Below are positions 10,408 through 18,716 of a stretch of DNA of 64,000 bases, piece by piece. The DNA is from Leptospira montravelensis. GTDB lineage: Bacteria > Spirochaetota > Leptospiria > Leptospirales > Leptospiraceae. The notes below the pieces were generated by a model that searched no databases, was not told the origin of the DNA, and saw only the letters and a list, made by a program, of their open reading frames with translations. Made by a program: the position numbers and the translations under genes. The stretch spans positions 620,001 through 684,000 of the forward strand of contig NZ_RQFO01000017.1 in the NCBI RefSeq assembly GCF_004770045.1, given 5' to 3'. Every line of letters starts with the position of its first letter. The stretch's first letter is position 1.

Positions 10408-10821
10408 ATGGGAATCACTGCCGAATACCAATCCGCATTCACTTCTAGTTTTCATGAATTTTTTGGAAATGCTAAAGATGTGGGTTGGGAACTTTACCAT
10501 TTAAGTTCTGAACCTGATAATGATTTTCCCAGTTGGTTGACCTTTACCATCAGAAATCCGTTAGGTGGAAGAGCTTTAGTATTTCGCTATCATCACCAAG
10601 AGAACAAATTTTATGCCCATCTCAAGGTCCAAGTCATTCCAGGAGAAGAAAACTGGAGTTTAGACCAGTTATTTCATAAAAAAGGATACACAGATCTCGA
10701 TGCTGATGATATCCTTTCTTCCGGTGGAGAGTGGCTCTTTTTTTCGCTCGCTCGCCACTACTTCGGAATTATCATATCGTTCTGTCCACGGATTCTAGAG
10801 CCCGATTATTTTTTAGACTGA
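10408..10821 (+). CDS. Conserved-looking hypothetical protein
   Basis: 137 residues, soluble, with many aromatic residues and no recognisable domain. It starts at an ATG with only a weak purine-rich stretch upstream. Its 3' end overlaps the end of the convergent YihY gene by 16 bases. The intergenic space to the divergent gene at 10257 is 150 bases and contains an ATAAAA/TTTTAT inverted repeat (10374-10391) just before the start, which could be an operator but is unproven in such AT-rich DNA. Confidence 0.5.
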   Translation: MGITAEYQSAFTSSFHEFFGNAKDVGWELYHLSSEPDNDFPSWLTFTIRNPLGGRALVFRYHHQENKFYAHLKVQVIPGEENWSLDQLFHKKGYTDLDADDILSSGGEWLFFSLARHYFGIIISFCPRILEPDYFLD

Positions 10822-11642
10822 GATTTTTTATTCCGGTCATCAGCAAGGACTTGGTTCCATAAAAATCCCCAAATAAAAAATGTTGAGTTAATATATGTGT
10901 ATAACATGAGAACTACCATTTTAGAAATCAGATCGTAGGCTAAGGAATAATTCACACCTACGTTTTTCATTTTTAAATAAAACTGAAATCCAAAACTCAT
11001 TCCCAGTACCAAAAGCGAGGCAAAAATGGCACCCGGTAAATTTTCTTTTAAAGTAGTTTTTGCTTTGGTAATATAAGCATAATAGAATGTAAAAAGTCCA
11101 ATGCTATAGGGTAAAATAATGAGTGAGACAGATAAATAAGGATGGTTTCGAAAAAAACCAAATCGAAACTTTTGAAACAACAGTCGTTCCGCTTGCACCA
11201 TCCCATAAGTTAAATAAAAATACAAAACAAGTAAAACAAGAGAAATTACAAGCAAACGAAAGTTAATCCACTGAGAAGATATAAAACCAACTTTGGTTTC
11301 ATCTCGAGAGATAAACCTAAGAGCTTTGGATATGGTTCCAAAAATCGTTAAACTAGAAAAAAAGGAAATCGCAATACTGAGCGCAATTACATTATAACTC
11401 TTAACTTTTGTTAGATTTTCGACACTTTTGTCTATGGGTTGGAAGATGGGTGCAGGTAAAAATTTTCCAATTTGATCCGTCATCAAATTGATGGTTTTTG
11501 GATCTTGCAAAAGTCCAAGTAAGGTCACAAAAACAACGAGAAGTGGAAAAAGCGTGAGAAGAAAAGTAAAGGAAAGTTCCGAAGCAAGTCCGTGGACATC
11601 ATATAGGTAAACTTCGCTGAAAAATCGTCGGAGTCGTTTCAT
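10806..11642 (-). CDS. YihY/virulence factor BrkB family membrane protein
   Basis: 278 residues with about six transmembrane helices and the family start segment HGLASELSFTFLLTLFPLLVV near residue 17, the hallmark of YihY/BrkB proteins (formerly thought to be RNase BN). Length fits the family. It is an inner-membrane protein of unknown biochemical role. It faces the 53-aa gene at 11753 across a 110-base divergent region. Confidence 0.85.
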   Translation of the reverse strand: MKRLRRFFSEVYLYDVHGLASELSFTFLLTLFPLLVVFVTLLGLLQDPKTINLMTDQIGKFLPAPIFQPIDKSVENLTKVKSYNVIALSIAISFFSSLTIFGTISKALRFISRDETKVGFISSQWINFRLLVISLVLLVLYFYLTYGMVQAERLLFQKFRFGFFRNHPYLSVSLIILPYSIGLFTFYYAYITKAKTTLKENLPGAIFASLLVLGMSFGFQFYLKMKNVGVNYSLAYDLISKMVVLMLYTYINSTFFIWGFLWNQVLADDRNKKSQSKK

Positions 11643-11752
11643 GCGGTCAATTTACAACTTGTCTGTATTTTTGTCTTATTTTTCTTGCAGTCTCATTTAG
11701 CAAGGAAACCCTGGAAGAATCTCAGTGACGTACCTAAAAGGGGAAAACTTCC

Positions 11753-11914
11753 ATGTCAGAAGAAAAAGAAAAGAAAAACAAAAAAATCGCGAAAATGACG
11801 GTAGCTGAAATTGATGCAGCCATCAAAAAGTCAGTGGAAACTATGAACGGCGAATCTAGCCTTTATGTGAAACACCTTCGCGAAAGAAAAGAGGAACTTC
11901 TAGCCAAAAAATAA
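11753..11914 (+). CDS. Small Lys/Glu-rich protein, 53 aa
   Basis: A 53-codon frame from an ATG preceded by AAGGGG at nine bases, ending at TAA 11914. The product is highly charged and predicted helical (a KEKKNKK stretch, then TVAEIDAAIKK and HLRERKEELLAKK), with no membrane segment. A strong intrinsic terminator begins 19 bases after the stop, showing that this is a transcription unit in its own right. I do not recognise the family. It could be a small nucleic-acid- or ribosome-associated protein, or a leader unit for the ABC-F gene that follows; both are guesses. Confidence 0.6.
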   Translation: MSEEKEKKNKKIAKMTVAEIDAAIKKSVETMNGESSLYVKHLRERKEELLAKK

Positions 11915-11933
11915 GGTTAGTCCCTCCTAAATC

Positions 11934-11953
11934 CCCGCCGATTGGCGGGTTTT
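11934..11953 (+). terminator. Intrinsic terminator after the 53-aa gene
   Basis: A perfect six-base-pair GC stem CCCGCC/GGCGGG (11934-11939 and 11944-11949) with a four-base GATT loop, followed directly by TTTT. It ends only about ten bases before the TTG start of the ABC-F gene, so that gene must be transcribed by read-through or from a very short leader. Confidence 0.75.
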
Positions 11954-11963
11954 CACAAGCGCA

Positions 11964-13904
11964 TTGATCCAATTCATCCAAATCCATCAACACTTTGGCC
12001 CCAAAGTCCTCTTTGAGGGTTTCAGTTGGCATATCAAACCTGGGTGCCGGGTTGCTATCGTTGGGCCCAACGGTTCTGGAAAAACTACTCTTTTCCAAAT
12101 GGCCGCAGGAAAGATGAAACCCGAATCTGGGGAAGTCATTCGTTCCAAAAATACCGTCCTTTCCCTTTTCCAACAGATCCCCGAATTTAACCCGGAAACT
12201 TCTGTCATCGAAACCGTCCTCGATGAAAACAAACTTTATGCAGAATACGATGGGAAACGAAAACTCATCGAATCCAAATTCGAAACGATAAGTCACGATG
12301 ATCCTGCTTTTGAGGAACTCCTCCACGATCAAAGTGATTTGGAAGAATTTGCCCACTTACACGACTTACACGGTCTTGAAGCTCGTGCCAAAAAAATTCT
12401 ATCGGGACTTGGATTTTCTACGGCCGACTTCCAGAGAAAAACCAAAGAGTTTTCACCCGGTTACCACCACCGCATCGGTCTTGCCATTGCCCTTCTCAAT
12501 CCACATAATTTATTACTTTTGGATGAACCCACTAACCATTTGGATGACAAAACCAAATCTTGGTTAGCTGACTTTCTGGTATCCCAGAACCAAGCCTTTG
12601 TGTTAGTAACACATGATCCTGAATTTTTAAACCAAACAGTGGATACCATCATTGAAATCAATCCTCATGGAACGTTTGAGTTCCAAGGAAGTTTGGAAGA
12701 ATTTTTTGAAGCCAAAAATGAAATCCAAGAACAACTCAAAGCCCAATTCGCAAAAGAAGAAAGTTATCTAAAAAGCCGTATGGAATGGGTGGAACGATTT
12801 CGTGCCCAAGCGACCAAAGCAAGACAAGTCCAATCGGTGATCAAACGATTGGAAAAAAGAGACAAACTAGACAATCCAGAAGAATCCTTTTGGAACCAAA
12901 AACCAGACTACCAATTCCAATTTCTTCCTTCGAGTAATATCATCCTTCGTTTAGAAAATGCTTCCTTCTCGTATCCAGATAAAAATACGGGTGTGAAAAA
13001 AACTATATTTGAAAATGCAGAAATTGAAATTTCAGCGGGCGACAAAGTGGCGCTCGTTGGCCCGAATGGAGCCGGAAAATCAACTCTCATGCGTTGCCTT
13101 TTAGAAAGGCATAAGTTGGATTCTGGTTCTCTCTATTATGGCCCAAAAACTAAACTTGGATATTTTTCCCAAACACATGGGGAAGACCTGGATGAATCAC
13201 TAAACCTAGTCGAAACTGTAATTAAAAAATACCCCGAACTGAGTGAAGAAAGGGCAAGAACCCTTCTTGGACATTTTGCCTTTCCTGGAGATGGAGTTTT
13301 TAAATCCGTAAAACACTTGTCTGGTGGTGAACAGAGTCGACTCCGATTGGCACTCCTTGTCAACCATCCTTCCAATTGTTTATTTTTGGATGAACCAACA
13401 AACCACTTGGATATCGTAATTCGGGAAGCGGTCAAACGGGCTCTCATTGATTTTCCGGGAAGCCTACTCATCATTAGCCACGATCCTGATTTTATGAAAG
13501 GACTTTGTAACCGCACCTTCCAACTCTCAGGTGGAGTGTTACAAAATCTAAATTGTAGTTTTGATGACTACCTCAAGTTCCATAAAGAAGACGAGACGGA
13601 ATCCCCGGCCCAAAATTCCGCTGCCAAATCTAAATTTGAGGAAAAAAAGACCAATCCGCAAGCCAGCAAAAACAAACGAAAAAAATTAGAGAAAGAAATT
13701 TCCGAATTGGAAGTCCAAATAGAAAGACTGGAAAAAAATAAAAAGGACAAAGAAGAACTTTTACAGGATCCTGAGTTCTTTAAAAACAGAAGTTTTCAGT
13801 TGGAAATGGACACTTATAACGATATTAAAAGAGAGATAACCCTCCTTACGAAACGTTGGGAGGATGTAACGATAGAACTAGAGGAAATGGGCGGAGTCAC
13901 ATAA
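11964..13904 (+). CDS. ABC-F family ATP-binding protein (Uup/YheS-like)
   Basis: 646 residues with two ABC ATPase domains and no membrane segment, so it is a ribosome-associated ABC-F type protein. Domain 1 has Walker A GPNGSGKT (34-41) and Walker B LLLLDEPTNHLD (about 180-191); its signature is FSPGYHH (about 162) instead of SGG. Domain 2 has GPNGAGKS (about 365), LSGGEQS (about 451) and LFLDEPTNHLD. A charged linker lies at about 240-330 and a coiled-coil tail at 565-646. Such proteins act in the ribosomal E site to relieve stalled translation; some give antibiotic protection. The start must be TTG at 11964 because a stop lies in frame at 11928. It overlaps the rhodanese start (TAATG). Confidence 0.88.
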   Translation: MIQFIQIHQHFGPKVLFEGFSWHIKPGCRVAIVGPNGSGKTTLFQMAAGKMKPESGEVIRSKNTVLSLFQQIPEFNPETSVIETVLDENKLYAEYDGKRKLIESKFETISHDDPAFEELLHDQSDLEEFAHLHDLHGLEARAKKILSGLGFSTADFQRKTKEFSPGYHHRIGLAIALLNPHNLLLLDEPTNHLDDKTKSWLADFLVSQNQAFVLVTHDPEFLNQTVDTIIEINPHGTFEFQGSLEEFFEAKNEIQEQLKAQFAKEESYLKSRMEWVERFRAQATKARQVQSVIKRLEKRDKLDNPEESFWNQKPDYQFQFLPSSNIILRLENASFSYPDKNTGVKKTIFENAEIEISAGDKVALVGPNGAGKSTLMRCLLERHKLDSGSLYYGPKTKLGYFSQTHGEDLDESLNLVETVIKKYPELSEERARTLLGHFAFPGDGVFKSVKHLSGGEQSRLRLALLVNHPSNCLFLDEPTNHLDIVIREAVKRALIDFPGSLLIISHDPDFMKGLCNRTFQLSGGVLQNLNCSFDDYLKFHKEDETESPAQNSAAKSKFEEKKTNPQASKNKRKKLEKEISELEVQIERLEKNKKDKEELLQDPEFFKNRSFQLEMDTYNDIKREITLLTKRWEDVTIELEEMGGVT

Positions 13905-14245
13905 TGGTACCGGAAATCGATGTAGTCAGTTTTAAAAAACGTCTAGATGCGCGTGCAGAAGGCAAAGATGATTTTTTTGTATTGGATGTAAGAAACCCAA
14001 ATGAACAACAAATTGCTTTGGTTCCTGGCACAGACAAACTCATTCCCGTAAGCGAACTTGCGGCCCGAATTGAGGAAATCAAAAGTCAAATTGATAAAGA
14101 AATTTTAGTGTACTGTCGTTCCGGTGGAAGGTCAGGAATGGCCTGTGGAATTTTAGCCCAAGCTGGATTTAAATCCTATAAAAACGTAGCCGGAGGAACT
14201 TTAGCTTATTCCGATTTAGTCGATCCTTCCATGCAAAAGTATTAA
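13904..14245 (+). CDS. Rhodanese-like single-domain sulfurtransferase
   Basis: 113 residues, one rhodanese domain. The start ATG overlaps the ABC-F stop (TAATG), and the first residues run straight into the domain. The active-site loop is CRSGGRS with catalytic Cys71, intact and of the GlpE/PspE single-domain type; the structural motif VLDVRNPNE lies at 27-35. It probably transfers sulfur from thiosulfate or a persulfide to a thiol acceptor in the cytoplasm. It sits between the ABC-F gene and DAHP synthase (2-base gap), so the three are one operon without an obvious shared pathway. Confidence 0.85.
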   Translation: MVPEIDVVSFKKRLDARAEGKDDFFVLDVRNPNEQQIALVPGTDKLIPVSELAARIEEIKSQIDKEILVYCRSGGRSGMACGILAQAGFKSYKNVAGGTLAYSDLVDPSMQKY

Positions 14246-14247
14246 TT

Positions 14248-15297
14248 ATGAAACCTACAGCCAATTTAAGAATTTTAGAACAACATAGTCTCATCCCACC
14301 GTCGGTCATCATTGAAGAACTTCCGTTAACTGATGCTGCCTCTGAAGTGGTTGTCCGCACCAGAAGTGAAATTTCTGATATCATACACGGAAAAGACAAT
14401 AAACGTATGTTAGTTGTCGTGGGACCATGTTCTGTTCATGACATTGGTGCCGTAATGGAATATGCATCCAAACTCAAACCAAAAATTGAAGAGTTCAAAA
14501 ATGAACTTCTCATAGTGATGCGAGTGTATTTTGAAAAACCAAGAACCACTGTCGGTTGGAAAGGACTCATTAACGATCCTGATTTAGATGGATCTTTTCA
14601 TATCAATAAAGGGCTCCAATTGGCCCGTAAACTTTTATTAGACCTTAACAATATGGGAATCCCTTGTGGGACCGAATTTTTGGATGTAATTTCCCCGCAG
14701 TACATTGCAGACTTAGTGGCTTGGGGTGCCATTGGTGCCAGAACCACAGAAAGCCAAGTCCACAGGGAACTAGCCTCAGGACTTTCTGCTCCCATTGGTT
14801 TTAAAAATGGAACCGATGGAAATGTTCAGATCGCTGTGGACGCCATTCGATCGGCAAGTTCTAGTCATCATTTTCTTTCTGTTACTAACCAAGGAAGTAG
14901 TGCGATCTTTCGAACCGCAGGAAACAAAGACACTCATGTGATTTTACGTGGGGGAAACAAAGGACCTAACTTTGATGAGGCGTCAGTCAATGAACTAGGT
15001 GCACAAATTGAAAAAGCAGGCCTTCCGGCTAAAGTGATGATCGATTGTTCTCATGGAAATAGCCAAAAAGATTTTCGCAAACAACCAGCTGTGATTGATG
15101 CTGTAGCAGAACAATTTGCACAAGGCAGCAAACATATCCTAGGTGTGATGATCGAAAGTCATTTGAAAGAAGGAAACCAGTCCATTGATGCGAAACCTCT
15201 GACCTATGGTCAGTCCATCACAGATGCTTGTGTTTCTTGGGAAACAACGGTTCCTATGTTCGAACGTTTGGCAGAAGCTGCTAGAAAGAGAAAATAA
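14248..15297 (+). CDS. 3-deoxy-7-phosphoheptulonate synthase (class I DAHP synthase)
   Basis: 349 residues, the usual length of the E. coli AroF/G/H type. It shows VVGPCSVHD near residue 53, KPRTTVGWKGL near 96, and the GLSAPIGFKNGTDG motif near 180. It condenses phosphoenolpyruvate with erythrose 4-phosphate in the first step of the shikimate pathway. The paralogue type (which aromatic amino acid inhibits it) cannot be read with confidence, so no letter is given. The gene follows the rhodanese gene by two bases and ends three bases from the convergent panB gene. Confidence 0.93.
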   Translation: MKPTANLRILEQHSLIPPSVIIEELPLTDAASEVVVRTRSEISDIIHGKDNKRMLVVVGPCSVHDIGAVMEYASKLKPKIEEFKNELLIVMRVYFEKPRTTVGWKGLINDPDLDGSFHINKGLQLARKLLLDLNNMGIPCGTEFLDVISPQYIADLVAWGAIGARTTESQVHRELASGLSAPIGFKNGTDGNVQIAVDAIRSASSSHHFLSVTNQGSSAIFRTAGNKDTHVILRGGNKGPNFDEASVNELGAQIEKAGLPAKVMIDCSHGNSQKDFRKQPAVIDAVAEQFAQGSKHILGVMIESHLKEGNQSIDAKPLTYGQSITDACVSWETTVPMFERLAEAARKRK

Positions 15298-15300
15298 AGT

Positions 15301-16107
15301 TTAAGTATCTGAAAAAACGTGGGCATCCGATGGATACTCACGTTTCGTAACTTCGCGGTGATACAAATTCACTGCATCCTTTACCGCCCCGCTGAGATTC
15401 CCAAACTTCTTCAAAAACTTAGGATGAAAGTCTTCATTGAGACCCAGTAAATCCTGCATCACAAGCACTTGGCCCGAAGTGTATTTTCCGGCTCCTATCC
15501 CAATCGTTGGAATGCGAATGGATTCTGTGATTTCTTTTCCGAGAGATTCGGGAACCATTTCGAGTAACAAGGCAAAGGCGCCTGCTTCGGCAAGTTCTCT
15601 GGATTTACGAACCATTTTGGAACGAGCGGCCTCTGTTTTTCCTTGGACACGGTGTCCACCAAGAGTGTGAACCGATTGTGGTGTGAGACCCAAATGAGCA
15701 AAAACCGGAATTCCTGATTCTGTCATTCGTTTTGTGAGTTCGATGATAAAATCGGAATCCCCTTCTAGTTTTACACAAGAAGCATTGGTTTCTTTTAAAA
15801 CACGGCCTGCAGAACGAATCCCGTCTTCAATGGATGTTTGGTAAGATAAAAACGGCAGATCAGCGATAATGGTTTTGTCGGGTGCTCCCTTACAAACCGC
15901 TTTTGTATGATAGATGATTTCATCTAAAGTAACAGGTAGTGTGGAATGATTTCCTTGGATCACCATTCCGAGAGAATCACCTACTAGGAGGCAATCCACT
16001 TCGGTTCTGTTGAAAAGAGTGGCAAAGGTATAATCGTAACAAGTGATGACAGAGATAGGTTCTCCCGCATCGTATTTTTTTTTATACTGTAGAATAATGT
16101 TTTTCAT
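15301..16107 (-). CDS. panB: 3-methyl-2-oxobutanoate hydroxymethyltransferase
   Basis: 268 residues, normal for PanB. The N-terminus ITCYDYTFATLF and LLVGDSLGMVIQGN (about residues 41-54) are family motifs; AHLGLTPQS near 137 and IPTIGIGAG near 199 complete the TIM barrel. It transfers a hydroxymethyl group from 5,10-methylenetetrahydrofolate to 2-oxoisovalerate, the first step to pantothenate. The start overlaps the end of folK by 26 bases; pairing a folate-pathway gene with a folate-using enzyme makes metabolic sense. Confidence 0.95.
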   Translation of the reverse strand: MKNIILQYKKKYDAGEPISVITCYDYTFATLFNRTEVDCLLVGDSLGMVIQGNHSTLPVTLDEIIYHTKAVCKGAPDKTIIADLPFLSYQTSIEDGIRSAGRVLKETNASCVKLEGDSDFIIELTKRMTESGIPVFAHLGLTPQSVHTLGGHRVQGKTEAARSKMVRKSRELAEAGAFALLLEMVPESLGKEITESIRIPTIGIGAGKYTSGQVLVMQDLLGLNEDFHPKFLKKFGNLSGAVKDAVNLYHREVTKREYPSDAHVFSDT

Positions 16108-16555
16108 GGTTTAGTTCCAAATAGAGCGCATACACTCCAATTTCTCCCATATCTGTTAACAACTGTTTGATGAATGGTCTTGTATAAAGCGAATGGTGAG
16201 GCAAGTGTAAAAAATCAGTTTTCATTACAACCGCTTCGTAGGTAAGAATATCGATATCGATTTCTCTTGGGCCCTTCCAAGACCTACGTTTCCTCCCCAG
16301 TTTGTCTTCAATGGCTTGGAGGGAATCAAGCAAACAAGGAAGAGTGAAAGCTGAAGATACCATTACCTTTAAAATTTGATTTAAAAAATAAGGTTGGTTT
16401 GTATTTTCTAGTGGGGCCGTTTCCAATCGTTCGGATTGTTTTAAAATTTGCACTTCTGGTAAGGTAGAAATTTCCCAAATTGCCTGGTCCATAAAATGGT
16501 GCCTGTCACCGATGTTCGAACCCAGAGACAAAAAGGCAATATTGGAATATTTCAT
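16082..16555 (-). CDS. folK: 2-amino-4-hydroxy-6-hydroxymethyldihydropteridine diphosphokinase
   Basis: 157 residues, normal for HPPK. It has the N-terminal SLGSNIGDR motif, the signature GPREIDIDIL near residue 100, and the C-terminal PHHSLYTRPF loop. It transfers pyrophosphate from ATP to 6-hydroxymethyl-dihydropterin in folate synthesis. It lies four bases after the DnaC-like ATPase gene and overlaps panB, so the three form one minus-strand operon. Confidence 0.93.
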   Translation of the reverse strand: MKYSNIAFLSLGSNIGDRHHFMDQAIWEISTLPEVQILKQSERLETAPLENTNQPYFLNQILKVMVSSAFTLPCLLDSLQAIEDKLGRKRRSWKGPREIDIDILTYEAVVMKTDFLHLPHHSLYTRPFIKQLLTDMGEIGVYALYLELNHEKHYSTV

Positions 16556-16559
16556 AATC

Positions 16560-17423
16560 TTACCTCTTTACAAACTTAGTGCGATAATCGGGACACTTGA
16601 GTTCAATTTCTTTGGTCATTTCCATAAGCCGCGAATAAATTCTACCTTGGCCTCGGTCTCTCCACTCTATGAGCGAATGGTTCGAAGTCAGGAGAGTGAG
16701 TTTTTCTTGTTCATAACGACTGTCGATGAGATCGTATAACTTTCGATTGTTGAATTCGGATTCCTTTTGGACACCGAAGTCATCAATGATGAGAACATCA
16801 ACATTGGCGAATTCTCTTTCGATGGAACGTTCTTGTCCATGAGTTTCGCTATCAGACTGGTAAGTATCACGAATGGCAGACAAAAAGTCTTTATTCACCT
16901 TAGCATACTTACACGTAATCCCGTATCGAAAAATGAGTTCGTTTAAAATCACACATGCAAGAAGTGTTTTTCCAGACCCTGTCCCACCCCAAAGATAAAA
17001 CCCCTGCGGAGTGAAATCTGCATTTTTAAATTTATGAACGAGTTCGTTTGCCCAGTCGTGAGCAATGATAAAAGACATATCAGGGTCGCTTGCAGTGTCA
17101 CCAATGTCGATTGTAGACAAAAATTGGAATCGATACCGTGCCGGAATGTTTGCTTTTTCGACTAAATTCTCTAGGTTGCGAAGGGAAAACCTTGCATTAT
17201 GACAAACACAAGGGAGCATTTTGTCCACCTTCCTGTCAAAAGTCATAAAGGGAGCTTGCCCTTTCGACTCACAAGTGTTACAGTCACTGCCAATACAATG
17301 GCAAAGAACCAAAGCCCCAGAACGTGAGCCACGAACATGCTCTGCTAAGGTAATTCCGACCCCGCCACAGGTTTTACACTGCGGATTTCCGTCTCGGATG
17401 GAAGTAATTTCGGATAAATTCAT
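16560..17423 (-). CDS. DnaC/DnaI/IstB-like AAA+ ATPase with an N-terminal cysteine cluster
   Basis: About 287 residues. The N-terminal 70 residues contain CKTCGG, CHC, CNTC and CVCH pairs that probably bind zinc. The ATPase follows: Walker A GGTGSGKT (about 143), Walker B VLIIDDFG, a TSN sensor and a GRIYSRLME arginine segment. This layout resembles helicase loaders (DnaC, DnaI) and the IstB transposition helpers; no transposase is nearby, so a replication role is more likely. Start choice is uncertain: ATG at 17423 has GGAG directly against it, while a TTG at 17429 would add two residues. First gene of the operon with folK and panB. Confidence 0.75.
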   Translation of the reverse strand: MNLSEITSIRDGNPQCKTCGGVGITLAEHVRGSRSGALVLCHCIGSDCNTCESKGQAPFMTFDRKVDKMLPCVCHNARFSLRNLENLVEKANIPARYRFQFLSTIDIGDTASDPDMSFIIAHDWANELVHKFKNADFTPQGFYLWGGTGSGKTLLACVILNELIFRYGITCKYAKVNKDFLSAIRDTYQSDSETHGQERSIEREFANVDVLIIDDFGVQKESEFNNRKLYDLIDSRYEQEKLTLLTSNHSLIEWRDRGQGRIYSRLMEMTKEIELKCPDYRTKFVKR

Positions 17424-17561
17424 CTCCAAGGAGCAATCTTCTCGAATTCTCTAAGCTGTCAAGGAATGAGATTTTTTAGGAGAATTAGGACTTATGTCTC
17501 TTTAAACCAAAGAGAATCGAAAGAAAAAGTTCACAATTAGGTTTTTTTCCGTATTAATTCG

Positions 17562-17588
17562 TTATTATTGACTCTTGCCATTCCGATA
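17562..17588 (+). promoter_or_regulatory. Possible sigma-28-like promoter upstream of the FcpA-like gene (weak)
   Basis: TTCCGATA at 17581-17588 resembles the flagellar sigma-28 -10 element GCCGATAA. The expected -35 region 11 bases upstream (17562-17569, TTATTATT) is a poor match to TAAAGTTT. It lies about 70 bases before the start codon. The location before a flagellar gene is the main reason to note it. Confidence 0.25.
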
Positions 17589-17632
17589 CTTTCATTGAAG
17601 AAATAGATAAACCTATTTGTTCAAAATATTGA

Positions 17633-18559
<927 letters not shown>

Positions 18560-18585
18560 TCCCGAAAACATCTCTTTCAATGAGA

Positions 18586-18614
18586 AAGCCCGGCTTAACA
18601 CTCCGGGCTTTTTT
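18586..18614 (+). terminator. Intrinsic terminator after the FcpA-like gene
   Basis: An eight-base-pair stem AAGCCCGG/CCGGGCTT (18586-18593 and 18603-18610) with a nine-base loop, followed by TTTT within a run of T. The reverse complement also has T-rich sequence after the stem, so it may act weakly for the convergent ABC permease gene, which ends about 100 bases away. Confidence 0.85.
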
Positions 18615-18716
18615 GTTTGGATGAAGAAAGAAAAACTGTCTTAATTTAATCTTTCATCTATACATAACAATAGAACTCATACATATAGGGTCAAATTCAT
18701 ACACCAAACCCTCTCT

